64,000 nt of DNA from Sorghum bicolor (lineage: Eukaryota > Streptophyta > Magnoliopsida > Poales > Poaceae). Location: NCBI RefSeq assembly GCF_000003195.3, contig NC_012873.2:42464061-42528060 (forward strand), written 5' to 3'. This document shows, in pieces, positions 43,760 through 55,115 of this stretch. Within the stretch, counting starts at the first letter, position 1, and each line of letters opens with the position of its first letter. The position numbers and the translations under genes are program-made. The notes beneath the pieces are model-generated. The model saw only the letters and a list, made by a program, of their open reading frames with translations, was not told the DNA's origin and searched no databases.

Positions 43760-43930
43760 GAGTGATGGGTGTAGTGGTAGAGGAGGCTACGCGCGAGGTG
43801 GAGGTCATAGGTTCAAATCCTACGGGCAGGCATGATTCTCTATGATTAAAATCTTTTTTCCTAATTTTTACAACCCGGTTTGTTCTGTGTACTAGTGGTC
43901 CACCAAAAGATGTATGATTATACACCCCCT
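43760..43930 (+). mobile_element. tRNA-derived SINE
   Basis: An RNA polymerase III type promoter is visible: a box A-like tgggtgtagtggtagagg (43766-43783) and a box B ggttcaaatcc (43810-43820), spaced about as in tRNA genes. The body (aacccggtttgttctgtg ... ggtccaccaaaagatg ... ttatacacccc) recalls tRNA-related SINEs of grasses. The sequence does not fold into a full tRNA, so it is not called a tRNA gene. Ends are approximate. Confidence 0.6.
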
Positions 43931-45323
43931 CCCTCCTCTCGCCAGTAGCACGCGGAGAAACACCCTCGCTGCTCACGCGTGACCCCGAGTGCGCCCACCG
44001 CCGCTGTCTTGTGTGACACCAAGCCTCGCCGCCAGCCATGCCAAGCCTCGCCATCGCTGCCTCCCACGTCGAGCCTCGCTGCCGCAGCCTACAACGCCAG
44101 CACCCGCCACCGCCCTCCCACATAGCGCCACCGCTTGTCACCATTCGCCGGAACCCTAACCACGCTAGCCACTCCGGCCGCCCTTATTCCATCCCCTACC
44201 ACCACCTGCTATCTTTGTTGCTCGCAGATCTGCCACCCCAACCCCCAACAGCACCACGAACCTAGCCACATCCACCGAGATCTGTCACCAACACCTCAAC
44301 TGCCAACGGACGACACCTGCTTTGCCAGCCCCCAAGATTCGCCATCACACACGCATCTGGTGGCACCCATGTTCGATTCCTAGCAAGGCAAAAGTCTACT
44401 GCCGTCCTCGGTGCCATCCCTGACCTATCTCTTCTCCCATTGACTATTCTATGAAAATAGTAGCAGGCAAGCAGCTTACTTCGATTCCTGTTTCTTTTGG
44501 TTGTAGAAAGGATAAGAAGAAGGTGACAAAGGACAAAAAGCTTCAAGGTTTAGGTTATTTCTCTTGCCAATATTACATTCAGTCCAGATGACCCATGTGT
44601 CCCCTTCCCCTCTTTAGAGAAGGAATGTATTCATCTAAATTGGATATGGTGTTTGTTGCATTAATTTGATTTTCTACAGGAACCTGTGTGGAAGTACCAA
44701 AGGATTCCATACTTCACCTATAGATTCTATACACAAGACGCTATTTTGCATGTAAGTCTTTTTTAGCTTGATTTGCAACTTGAAACTATGAAGTCAGAGT
44801 TCATACATGTCTCCTTGCGGCCAAAGGATCAGTTCTAACTTGATTTTTTTCTTTCTTAGTTCCAAAGTATCCAATTAGGAAGCACTGAAGGATTGGGTTC
44901 ATTCTTCTGGTCTTCATCAGCTCTTGTGCTTGATTGGTATGCTAATGAACTTTTTCTCTGCATTTGGCATAGAATTGCAGGTTGTGTGTGATCTGTGATG
45001 TGATGATTTTGGTTTCTTAAAACTGGACTAAATTTCCCCTATAGTTCCTGTTGATGGCTTATAGTGAGATGTTTTTTTAGCAAAATGTGTGGTGAAATTG
45101 ATTTGATTTGGATAATTGTTTAGCAAGATATTTATTTTTTTATTGAACAACCAAATTTGAACTGAATGATATTTTATATTGGAAGTAATATTTCACTATT
45201 TTTGATACTGCATTTTGTAAAAGTTGCGTGATGGATAAAACATGGATGGATCTGCCTAGGTACATTATAAACCTATGACCATATATATACTAGAATCTGC
45301 ATGCACAGGGTGTTTGGTCTGAT

Positions 45324-46317
45324 ATGTTGATAATCATGTGTAGGCAAACACTTGTGTATAGAGAAGGAGTTGATATGTTTTTAGAGTTTGCCTTTAGTAA
45401 TTCTGCTAAAGGAAATCAGATTTTATGTCCCTGCAAGGCATGCAAGAACTCTTGTTGGAGGATCCATAGTATTGTACTTGAGCACTTGATATGTGATGGA
45501 TTTATGGAAGGATATATAACATGGGTGAATCATGGTGAACCTAGTTCTAGTTTTTCCATGAATAGCAGACAACATGAAAGGGTAGAAGTAGGGGACCCAA
45601 ATGAAGAGGATGATATTTCTGGTTTACTTGAAGACATAGCAATGAGTTTAGATGTTGAGGGGGATTTAGAAGAAAACAACACTAAGCAGCACGATGAGGA
45701 TGTGGAGGCTTTTTACAAAATGGTAGAAGATGCTGGCAAGGAACTATATCCAGGTTCCAAGTTCTCGAAGCTACGTTTCATTGTAAGGTTACTCCATATC
45801 AAGTTTGTTGGGCGATGGAATAACAAAAGCTTCGACATGCTACTAGAGTTATTTAAGGATGTATTACCTGAAGAGTCATCACTTCCTAAAAACTTTAATG
45901 CAGCTAAAAAATGGCAAAAGGTGTAGGACTTGGGTATGTCAAAATTCATGCATGTGAGAATGATTGCATGCTATTTTGGAAAGACCATGCGACCAAAAAT
46001 GTTTGCCCAACATGTAAAACCTCAAGATGGAAATCAGAAAAGAGTAGTCCTAGTGGAAAACGTGTGTATAGGGTTCCTAGGGAAGTTCTACGTTACTTTC
46101 CTATAAGAAAAGGCTGCAATGGTACTTTATGTGCTCAAAACAGTAAGTGACACAAGGTGGCATGATGAAGGACGCACAAATGATGGTGTGCTGAGGCATC
46201 CTGCTGATGCTCCTTTCTGGAAAGATTTTGACTCTAAGCATCCAGTGTTTTCCTCAGAGAGTCGAAATCTTAGACTAGCTGTAGCTAGTGATGGCTTTAA
46301 TCCTTTCTGCTAGAGAC
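45324..46317 (+). pseudogene. CACTA-1 TNP2-like transposase, N-terminal half with frameshifts
   Basis: The first frame (45324-45926) has the transposase-associated domain: YREGVDMFLEFAFSNSA, CPCKACKN, HLICDGFMEGYITWVNHGE, an acidic linker, and AFYKMVEDAGKELYPG. A one-base shift in an A-run near 45904-45909 moves to LGYVKIHACENDCMLFWKD and CPTCKTSRWK (Cys-rich region). A second shift near 46115 moves to TVSDTRWHDEGR and LRHPADAPFWKDFDSKHP, ending ASDGFNPF at about 46308. The DDE-type catalytic core (Transposase_21) and C-terminal domains are missing. TNP2/TNPD proteins cut the CACTA ends; this copy cannot. Confidence 0.88.
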
Positions 46318-46394
46318 TAATCTACATCCTGGACCTCTATGCATGGTTGCATGTACTATGATCATCACTTGACCTATATATGTATGCCTCTATG

Positions 46395-48417
46395 TACCAT
46401 GATCTTGGTGTCTTTTCTAACACCACATTCTGAGCTATCTCCTTCAGTTTCTCATCCTCTAACTGACCTTTCAATATCTCCTTCTCTAAGGTTGGAGTTA
46501 CTCCTATTTCCATAACATTAACAACAATGCCTAGATTCGAATAAGCAAATTCAGCACACAACTCATCAGACTCTGGTGTCGCCCAAAGCTCATTAGCATA
46601 TTTCTTCCTACTAAGTGCATCGGCCACGACGTTCACCTTTCCAGGATGGTAGTGCACTTCTAAATCATAATTCTTTATCAATTCCAACCATCGACGTTGT
46701 CTCAAGTTCAGATCTATCTCGGTGAAGATATATTTCAAGCTCTTATGATCGGTATATATGTCACTCTTATGCACAATCAAATAGTGCCTCCAGACTTTTA
46801 GTGCATGAACCACAACTGCTAACTCCAAATCACGAGTAGGATAATTCAGTTCATATTTTCTCAACTATCTAGATGCATAAGCTACAACTCTACCTTCTTG
46901 CATAAGAACACAACCCAATCCCAAACGAGAAGCATCACAATAAATGGAGAAACTCTTACTCAGATCTGGCAATACCAGCACAGGTGTAGTAGTCAACCTC
47001 TTCTTAAATTCCTCAAAGCTAGCTTGACACTGATCAAACCATACAAACTTAGCATTCTTCTATAATAGAGCAATCATAGGCTTTGCAAGTTTTGAGAATC
47101 CTTCAATGAATCTACGATAATAACCAGACAAACCAAGAAAACTACGGATTTCACTTACATCTGTAGGTGGCTTCCAATTCAGCACATCTTTCACCTTACT
47201 AGGATCCACTACAATTCCACCATTATAGACAACATGACCAAGAAAAGAAACTTCTTCTAGCCAAAACTCACACTTACTACGCTTAGCATACAGCTTATGC
47301 TCTCTAAGTTCCTGTAAGACCAATCTTAGATGTTCAACATGTTCTTCTTTTGGTTTAGAGAAAACCAGTATATCATCAATAAATACCACTACAAACTTAT
47401 CCAGATACTCCACAAATACTTTATTCATCAGGTACATGAAGTAAGCTGGTGCATTGGTCAAACCAAAAGACATAACTGTATACTCATACAACCCATACCT
47501 TGTTGTGAAAGCTGTCTTTGGGATATCTGAATTATGGATCTTCAACTAATGATAACCAGAACGCAGATCAATCTTAGAGAACACACATGCACCTCTTAAC
47601 TGATCAAATAAGTCATCAATCCTAGGCAAGGGATACTTATTCTTGATAGTAACCTCATTAAGTGACCGATAATCAACACACATTCTCTGACTACCAACTT
47701 TCTTATCAACAAAGATAACTGGAGCACCCCATGGTGAAGAACTAGGACGAATGAACCCTTTATCTTGTAATTCCTTTATTTGTTTCTTAAGTTCTTCTAA
47801 TTCATTAACCCCCATTCTATATGGTCTTTTAGCTATAGGTGCAGTACCAGGTAGTAATTCAATAATAAATTCAATGTCTCAGTCAGGTGGCATACCTGGG
47901 CATTTATCTGGAAAACATCTAGGAATTCATTCACTACACGGTCCTAAGGATCAACATCATCATCTAGCTGATTCACTGTAGCTATGGGTGGAGCCTGTAC
48001 TGCTACATCAACACTGATTCTCTCCCTCTGGTGCTGTCACAACTACAACTTTCTCTTTGCACTTAATTTCTGTAGTATATTTATTCATCCAATCCAAACC
48101 CAAAATCACATCTATGCCTGAATTCTCATAACCATAGGACTGACAGGGAAATCTAGCCCCCTTAAAGAAAGACTTGCTGAGGGGAAACAATAAGAAACTG
48201 GTATAGTCCCTCCCAGAGAGTTTACTAGCATAGGGGTTTTTATGGCAACTAGTGGAATGCTATGAACTCTAATAAATACTTGTAAAATAAATGTATGCGA
48301 AGCTCCAGAATCAAATAAAATTGTAGCGGGAATAGAGTTGATGCTGAACATACTATCATAATTTCTGGTCCCTCCTGAACTGTCTCTGCAGACACATGGT
48401 TCACCTTTGCCACACAA
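46395..48417 (-). pseudogene. Gypsy-2 pol remnant: protease, RT, RNase H
   Basis: The minus strand encodes protease (ATILFDSGASHTFI, then in another frame IDVILGLDWMNKY), RT ([65 protein letters not shown]) and RNase H ([31 protein letters not shown]-like [18 protein letters not shown]). In-frame stops are TAG at 47546-47548 (in SGYH*LKI), 47060-47062 and 46865-46867, and TGA at 47879-47881 (in PPD*DIEF). The expected residues there are Gln, Gln, Gln and Arg. Similarity ends near EKTPR at about 46395. It is close in layout to Gypsy-1 but a different family. Confidence 0.9.
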
Positions 48418-48419
48418 GA

Positions 48420-49467
48420 AGTAGAATTTTGATTGCAGTTCTGCTGGTTGAACTTCTCTAGGCAGTTATATGACAGATGTCCTTCCTTCCCACATCAAAA
48501 ACACCTATTAGGAGTATTGGGTGCACTACTCTTCATAGGGGTGGCATTTGAACTTCCTAAACCAGGTGTCTGCTGACCATTCTACTGTTGATTAGGATTG
48601 CGCTGCTGAAATGGAGGGCGCTGATTCCCATTCTGTGGTTGGTTCTAGAATCGCTGAGGCTACTGGTTGCGGTTCCACTGACTAACTGGTCCCTAGAACC
48701 TCTGTTGAAAATCTTGCTAAGAATTGAAACGTTGGTGGTTATTACTACTAGAACCTTGTGCTAGCATCCTCCTCTTCTTATCCTGACCTTTGCGCATATT
48801 ATCTAGCACAATAGCACGATTCACAAGAGCCTAAAAGGTAGGATAGGTATTTCCAGCCAACTGCAACCTGAGTTCATAGTAAAAGACCTTTCATGAACAG
48901 AAGCTGCTTATCAGCATCTTTCTTGACATCATTTGGGGCATAGCGGACCAACTGCTAAAATGTATCATGATACTCAGCCACAGTCATTGAGCCCATTCTG
49001 AGAGATCTAAATTCCTCCTGCTTGAGCTCTATCATTCCCTCATTGATATTTCATGCTCTAAAATCTCTGCAAAATTCTAGCCAAGTGATAGGAGGAGCAT
49101 TGTTGGGACGAGTAGCTTGATATGACTCCCACCAAGTCTGAGCTGCTCCTTGAAGTTATTCAGAAGCATACAACACCTTTTCCACATCATTGCACTGTGT
49201 TATGTTCAGTTGTCTCTCCACAGCACGTAGCCAATCATCTGCCTCCATAGGGTCAGTAGAGTGAGTAAATACCGGAGGTCTTCCCTTCAAAATTATCCAC
49301 GCTTATGTCTCACATTGGTGGTGGTGGTGCACGTTGATGCTGAAGGTGTTGCATAAAGGCATGCATCATCTCGTCCTGAGTCTGCATGAGCTCTTCCACA
49401 GAAATTGGAGCATTAGCACCCTGCCACAGCCTCTGCCTCTACCTCTACCTCTTCCCCTTGCTGCCAT
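48420..49467 (-). pseudogene. Gypsy-2 gag, heavily stopped
   Basis: The probable start is ATG at 49467-49465 (MAARGRGRGRGRG). A capsid-like region is recognisable in broken frames. In one frame, the Gln/Asn-rich linker carries TAG at 48717, 48693, 48660, 48645 and 48582 (lowest base of each codon). The zinc knuckle reads CF*CGKEGHLSYNC, with TGA at 48495-48497. The arrangement CX2CX4HX4C is otherwise intact. No protein can be made. Confidence 0.8.
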
Positions 49468-50394
49468 CTGCATTCCAAGGTATAGAAACATATCTCAGTA
49501 ATATCCAACATGATAAATACAAGAGATAATTGAATCTGAATTTTTCTAGGCGATATCCAACATCAGCAGTTCAGAAAATCAGTCATATCTTGAGTTCCAG
49601 AACTCAAAAGGAGACGCTCTTTACACCGTTGGAAATATAAAGAAATTATGTACAACTTTCATTTAGGTCATATTAACAGATTCTGTTGTTAAATTAGCCA
49701 AAACTGAGCATAACCGAAACTGTTCCAGAATTCCAGACTGTACAGAAACCTCAACTTTGAACAGTTATATCTCACAGATCATAATAGATAATAATGTCAT
49801 TCTTGTGGCATTGGAAAGATAATGAAGTCTAGTTGTTCCCAGAAAAATTTGATAAACTTTGCACGAACAGAATTTGAGATATATCAGAATTATTGCAGAC
49901 TGCTTCAGAAATCAGCAAGGGACAGAAACAGAATTTTAACCAAACCCAACTATTTAGTTCATTAATCCATATGCCTTGGGCCTATAAACTAAATGAAATT
50001 GTGGAGAAAATCCACAAGATCATTACACTCATTACAAAGATCCAAATCAAGCATAAGCATAAGGACAAACCAAACCAAGCATTAAAGGTTCACACTTCAA
50101 GCATTGACTCAACTTGCGGCACTATCGTTCTCTTCCTATTAAGGGTAAGGATCCTAAAACTCCTATTTCAATGACGCCTGAAGGTGGTAAGTGAAAGTTC
50201 TAAAAGAATACCAAAACAAGGAGTGAGGGTGAGATCAAGTCTTTAAAATAAGCAACAAGATGAAGACAATTAGCAATGGAAAGGATATAGTGTAGAGGAA
50301 AGTATCAAGGTTTATAGAATAAGGATTTTAGAGCAAATTTTAAAATCTTAAGACGGACAATTTCTAACTAGGTTTGTGTCCGACAGTCAACAAA
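49468..50394 (-). other. Gypsy-2 untranslated leader
   Basis: AT-rich DNA between gag and the PBS. A 93-codon frame on the opposite strand (49893-50174) has no recognised motif. This is the expected packaging/leader region of the retrotransposon RNA. Confidence 0.6.
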
Positions 50395-50406
50395 GCTTTG
50401 ATACCA
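50395..50406 (-). other. Gypsy-2 primer-binding site (Met-type)
   Basis: TGGTATCAAAGC on the minus strand, three bases from the LTR end. It differs at one base from the initiator tRNA-Met complement seen in Gypsy-1 (TGGTATCAGAGC). Confidence 0.8.
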
Positions 50407-50409
50407 ATT

Positions 50410-51364
50410 TGTCACACCCAAGATTCAAGAATGAAATAGAGTGCATAAAAGGCTTATGTGCGTCTCAGAAATAGTCGCACACATAAGTTGATAAATTTCA
50501 AACAGTACCATCACAATGTTTATTACATAGTGGAATAATAATTATTACATAGTCTTAAACAAATAATGATACTCTCGACGGAAGCACCACACAGGGACAC
50601 TGTCAACTGGTTGACTCCAAGCCTAGTACTCATAACGGTAGTCCTCATTCCAGTCATTTTCATTAGAATATCCTGAGGTGTTGGGAAATAGCAAGAGTGA
50701 GCACATATCGTACTCAACAAGTATGACCAGGGGTTCATGAGGCTCAATTAGCTGACACTGGTTTGACTGCATTTAGCTTTTAGATGTAAATAACATGTTT
50801 ATATTTAGATAGCAAATGTCAAGGTAACATAATTAAATCCCATAACCACATGATCAATGTATATAAGAATTAAGAATAACACATATAAACAACATAATAA
50901 ACCATCATTTATCATCATTTAATCATGTTCATCAGTGTCCATCTATTCTGTCAGCTTTCTGGGCTGCCCGTATCCGTGGGCACGGCTAGTATACCAGATT
51001 TAACACTCTGCAGAGGTTGTACATCTTTACCCATGAGTCATGATTTACCCTTTCGCCTGAGGTCATGAGTCTCTTAACCCCCTTCCTAGGGAGGTCAGCA
51101 GGGATCACTATGAAGTCTTTTAAAAGTTCATCTAACATGTTAGGGCCGTAAGGTTTCTCAGGCGCACAGATATAGAGCCCTCCTTCCAAATGGCACAATG
51201 ACGCGTAGCCTATACACATAAGGACAGAGGCCGCACTATGCCTAAAACGGCAAGCCCCTCTAGCGCCCTTTCGGGTAACCTCTAACAAGCTAGATAAGGT
51301 CTTCATACTGAGGTAAAGCCAGAGCCATATAGCCCTCATGGTTGTATGAGTTGTCCTAACTTTT
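50410..51364 (-). repeat. Gypsy-2 5' LTR, partial
   Basis: Begins TGTCACACCC next to the PBS and is interrupted at 51364 by Gypsy-3. The rest of the LTR should resume on the far side of the Gypsy-3/CACTA-2 insert, beyond the right edge. Confidence 0.8.
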
Positions 51365-52789
51365 TGTTGGTATAAATTAACTGCACTCCTTTAAATAAGA
51401 TTTAAGTAAGATTATCCGCAAGCGCATAGATATCGTACCAATGTCATATTTTACCCAGGGGGTTTTAAATATCATATCCACAGGGAAGGTCTATATGTAG
51501 GACTTATAACTATAATTTATACTATTGATGTGAACGATAAACCCTAACTAGAATCCTATTCAAAACAGGGATAAGTCACTTGATAAAAGATATAAGATAA
51601 ATAATGATCAGTCATCATAAATAGATAAATATCAGAGCTCTTCTAGTCATAGTAATAGCTAGCCAATGGATAAACTCAGGAAAAAATACTATGGTAATCC
51701 TATAACTATGTCAATGAATAACTTTAATTAGTGCAATTATATCTAGAAATCATTGTTAAGTCAACCCTATATCATAATCACATGTAAAGAGGCATCAACT
51801 AATGAGGGTTTTAAGACGCAACCGTCACCTCCTTCGCGGCCGCGCCCAAGCTAGTCCTACGTACGGGGGGTGGACTATAGAGGAACCAACACAGCTGTCA
51901 CCTGTGCGGACTACCACATGACCCGACACGTCAGGGTGCCCTCACAGATAAACAAGATATCTGGACACCACATCTACATATTGTCTACTATCTACCCACC
52001 AATTGATTGGGTAAACGCTATACGAGCAATTACATGGATTCAATAAGATCAAACCAACTATCCTAGACATATAATCAAAGTAGACAATGACTATTGCAAT
52101 TAAGAATATATAAGAGATTAAGAACAATGTTTCCTGAATCATAATATTGAATACTACAAGAGAAAGGTACTAGAGCTATACCGAACTCCATGGTCCAGAC
52201 AGACGCGAGGGGCTCTAGATCCCACTGAAGAACTAGAACTCTTCTACTTCTAATCTAACTAGGCTAAATCTATGAACTAGAGAGGCTCTGATGAACTAGA
52301 GAAGGCTCTTGATGAATGGATCTCCAAATGACTTGATGCCCTCAGGGAGGGGGGTCTGCCCCTTTATTTATAGCCCGGTGGGATCGACGTGCGCCGCAGG
52401 ATCAAACTGACTTAACCAAGGGCCAAGATGACTCCTCGTAGGTGGTGGAGGAAGCTTCCAGAAGGGGGGCTGAAACCCTAACAGGGGGGCGCCAGCCAGC
52501 GCCATGGTGGGGCCGACCGGCCCCACCTGGCGGCCTCTGGACCTCGGTTTCTTCCGGTGTCTTCTAGAGTCTTCCCACGTCCCATTCATGATCTTTTTCG
52601 TGGCGGATAAGTTTTGTGGTAAATATGCACTTGAATCTCTCTTTTCAGCTTTTCTAGAAATAGACCCTAGAAAATATAGAATATGCAAAACTCGTGGAAA
52701 TTGTCAGTTTAAACCCTAGACTAGTGTGTTTTCATGTTCTCCCTCAGGTCTAAAGTTATAATAAAAGTTGACGTTATCGACCATCAACA
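51365..52789 (-). repeat. Gypsy-3 3' LTR
   Basis: 1,425 bp. On the minus strand it starts TGTTGATGGTCGATAACG and ends TTTATACCAACA. It contains a TATA box on the minus strand (CTATAAATAA, plus 52364-52373), followed by a leader. Short frames inside have no domain. Confidence 0.85.
52364..52373 (-). promoter_or_regulatory. TATA box of Gypsy-3 LTR
   Basis: GGGCTATAAATAAAGGGG on the minus strand, at a typical distance (about 425 bp) from the LTR start. In this 3' LTR copy transcription would point toward Gypsy-2. Confidence 0.6.
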
Positions 52790-52806
52790 ATTCCCCTAAG
52801 CTAACC
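52790..52806 (-). other. Gypsy-3 polypurine tract
   Basis: GGTTAGCTTAGGGGAAT on the minus strand directly precedes the LTR start TGTTGATGG, which orients the element and shows that 51365-52789 is its 3' LTR rather than a solo LTR. The following 52807-53690 has no coding sequence. Confidence 0.75.
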
Positions 52807-53689
52807 TTTTGCCAGTCCCTTAGCAAACCAAGCCTAAGCAGTATATGTATTTGGATCAAGAGTTGCTATATTGTTTTTATTATTTCCAAGTACACATGCT
52901 CCTAAACAAAGATTCTCCTCCGAATTAGTCAATAACTGCTCTAATCTTCAAACTTACCCATTTTACCCTTAACCATGGGGCTTTACAGCTTTTGCATGAG
53001 TCTTGAGCAATCAGAAGACAAAACAATCAGGTCAAGCATTATGTCTCAAATTCTTTGCAGAACCATTATTCTGAAGTTTTTTATAAGTTTCAGAATAAAA
53101 CTCAGAGCTTAATTGTATGACACCCTCAAGTCTCTCAATGTATATGGTATTTATGGTTCTCTCTTGAGGAGTTAATGATGCTATGCCTCCTATAGCTAAA
53201 GGTATATATATGGTAGAGCTTATAGGAGTGCCAATAACAAGGATAGACATACTTGCAATGCATGTATTGTAAAATCAACTAATGGATCCATAGAGAATCG
53301 AGGCATACATCAAACCAAGATGTGCATGTGTATGGAATATGGTGGATGGGTGTATTTGTGGCTAATTTCTATTTCTTGGGGAATAACTCTCTATTGAAAC
53401 TTTTCAGGAAAGACATGGGCTATCATTGTTTTTTTCATATATTATTATTATTATTTTTCAGGGAGGCAGGCATCTAGTACCCATTGTTTTAATTACTAGA
53501 ACACTTGTCCATATTTTACTCCCTTTTCTTCTTTTATATTTTTGCATAGCCACATGTCTCCTTTGAATACAATAAATGATCACAGAGGTAATAATAAGAA
53601 CTTAGGGAATTTAAGACAGGGGTTATCCTATAGGGTGATTGTATATTTTTGTGTCCTCTCCTAGTGTAGGGGGATGAAAGGTCCTATAT

Positions 53690-54420
53690 GGCTAGAGGGG
53701 GGTGAATAGCCTATTTAAAAATTCTAGAAACTCACTAGAGCAAGTGGTTAGTAAATAACAAAGCAAAGCTTTTTGCTCTAGCTCTAAAAGGGGTGTTTGC
53801 AAGCCACCTACCCAACAATTCTAGTTGCTACAATCACTATGCACAAGAACTAAGTCTCTACAAGTTACACTAGTGAACTATGCTACACAAGGCAAAGTAA
53901 GCAACTAAGTTAATTACACTAGTTTGCGGTAAGTAAAGATAGGATGAGATATTTATACCACCGTGTAGGGGATGCACCAATCACCAATATAAACAATCAA
54001 GCACCGGGAGAATGCCAATCAAACACAATTGAGACACCAATTTTTCTCCCGAGATTCACGTGCTTGCCGGCACGCTACGTCCCCGTTGTGTCGACCAACA
54101 CTTGGTGGTTCGGTGGCTAAGAGGTGTAGCACGAACCTCGTCCTCACTAGGACACCACAAGAACCTACCCACAAGTGAGGTAGCTCAATGACACGAGCAA
54201 TCCACTAATGTTGCCTTTGGCTCTCCGCCGAGGTAGGCACAAACCCCTCACAATCACCGGGAGATGGCCACGAACAATCACCAACTCGTGCCAAAGTCCT
54301 CCGCTGCTCCAAGCCGTCTAGGTGGCGGCAACCACCAAGAGTAACAAGAAAACCACAAGCAAATCAATCCCCAAGTGCCACTAGATGCAATCACTCAAGC
54401 AAATGCACTTGGAATCACTC
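53690..54420. repeat. Unclassified repetitive segment inside Gypsy-3
   Basis: Begins about aggtcctatatggctagagg, with a ggggggtgaatag motif that I recall as widespread in grass repeats. It has a CACC/CAAGC-rich body and ends where Gypsy-3 RNase H abruptly starts (54421). No TIR or duplication was found, so the class is open. Confidence 0.45.
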
Positions 54421-55112
54421 CTAATTCCATCTTATCAAATGGGGTTTAGCATCTTTCTTAGTGAGCAAGTATTTTAAAGCAGCATGATCAGAATAAATAA
54501 TTACTTTAGCTCCCACTAAGTAAGATCTAAACTTATCAATAGCAAAAACAATAGGTAGGAGCTCTTTTTCAGTAGTAACATAATTAAGTCGAGGTCCTGT
54601 CAAAGTTTTGCTAGCATAAGCTATTGCATGATGCTTTTTATCTTTAATTTGTCCTAATACTGTCCCCACAGCATAATCACTAGCATCACACATAATTTCA
54701 AAAGGTGAAGACCAGTCAGGGGGTTGAATGATTGGTGCTGAGATGAGTGCTTTCTTAAGAATTTCAAAAGCTTGTAAACATGCATCATCAAATTAAAAAG
54801 GAACCTCCTTAGCCAATAAGCGAGTAAGAGGTCTAGCAATAAATGAAAAATCTTTTATAAACCTACGATAAAAACCAGCATGGCCAAGGAAACTCCTAAT
54901 TCCTTTTACATTAACAGGTGGAGGTAAATGTTCAATTACTTCTATTTTAGATTTATCTACCTCAATGCCTCTTTTAGGATCTAAGTGTCCTAGCACTATT
55001 CCTTCTCTAACCATAAAATGACATTTTTCCCAACTAAGGACTAAGTGCTTTTCTTCACACCTTTGCAAAACCTTGTCTAAGTTTTCTAGACAATCATCAA
55101 AGGTTTTTTCCA
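54421..55112 (-). pseudogene. Gypsy-3 pol fragment: RT C-terminus and RNase H
   Basis: The minus strand encodes KTFDDCLENLDKVLQRCEE, CHFMVREGIVLGH, PPPVNVKGIRSFLGHAGFY and RRFIKDFSFIARPLTRLL. Then, after frame disruption near 54790-54840, it reads MCDASDYAVGTVLGQIKDKK, YVTTEKELLPIVFAIDKF, and SDHAALKYLLTKKDAKPHL. These are the RT thumb and RNase H of Tat/Athila-lineage elements. The RT catalytic half should lie beyond the CACTA-2 insertion. Confidence 0.85.
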
Positions 55113-55115
55113 TAA

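Larger units (their letters stand above)
43313..46317 (+). mobile_element. CACTA-1: truncated En/Spm-type transposon
   Basis: Starts CACTACACCATGACACAC. Subterminal repeats of the form gtcggcaaa/tgttggcaa follow at 43340-43560. A TNP2-type transposase fragment at 45324-46313 ends abruptly at the junction with Gypsy-2. The intermediate part holds a SINE and a GC-rich patch (44030-44340) that may be a leader exon. Linking the CACTA end and the transposase fragment into one element is an inference, and no right terminus exists in the window. Confidence 0.55.
46395..51364 (-). mobile_element. Gypsy-2: 3'-truncated Ty3/Gypsy retrotransposon
   Basis: In minus orientation it keeps part of the 5' LTR (50410-51364), the PBS, a leader, gag and pol up to just past RNase H. 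Integrase and the 3' LTR are missing on the left, where about 75 bp of unassigned sequence separates it from CACTA-1. The LTR is broken on the right by Gypsy-3. At least ten internal stops make it an old, dead copy. Confidence 0.88.
51365..55115 (-). mobile_element. Gypsy-3: Tat/Athila-type Ty3/Gypsy element, left part
   Basis: In minus orientation. The 3' LTR (51365-52789) is followed by a polypurine tract, about 0.9 kb of non-coding 3' region, a foreign 0.7-kb segment (about 53690-54420), and RNase H/RT sequence that breaks at 55115 where CACTA-2 is inserted. Integrase is not seen and was probably lost or replaced by the foreign segment. The presumed target sequence on the left is CTTTT (51360-51364); its partner would be outside the window. 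Confidence 0.8.

Noticed and set aside
43768..43776. CACTA right terminus (tgtagtg) pairing with CACTACACC at 43313
   Set aside because: The flanking 3-bp sequences (agc and gta) do not match, and the site is better explained as box A of the SINE.
43766..43835. tRNA gene
   Set aside because: Box A- and box B-like sequences are present, but the stems do not pair as a cloverleaf and a SINE-like body follows.
51365..52789. Solo LTR
   Set aside because: A polypurine tract and Gypsy-3 internal sequence lie directly on the right side, and the 5-bp flanks (ctttt, attcc) differ, so it is the 3' LTR of a longer element.
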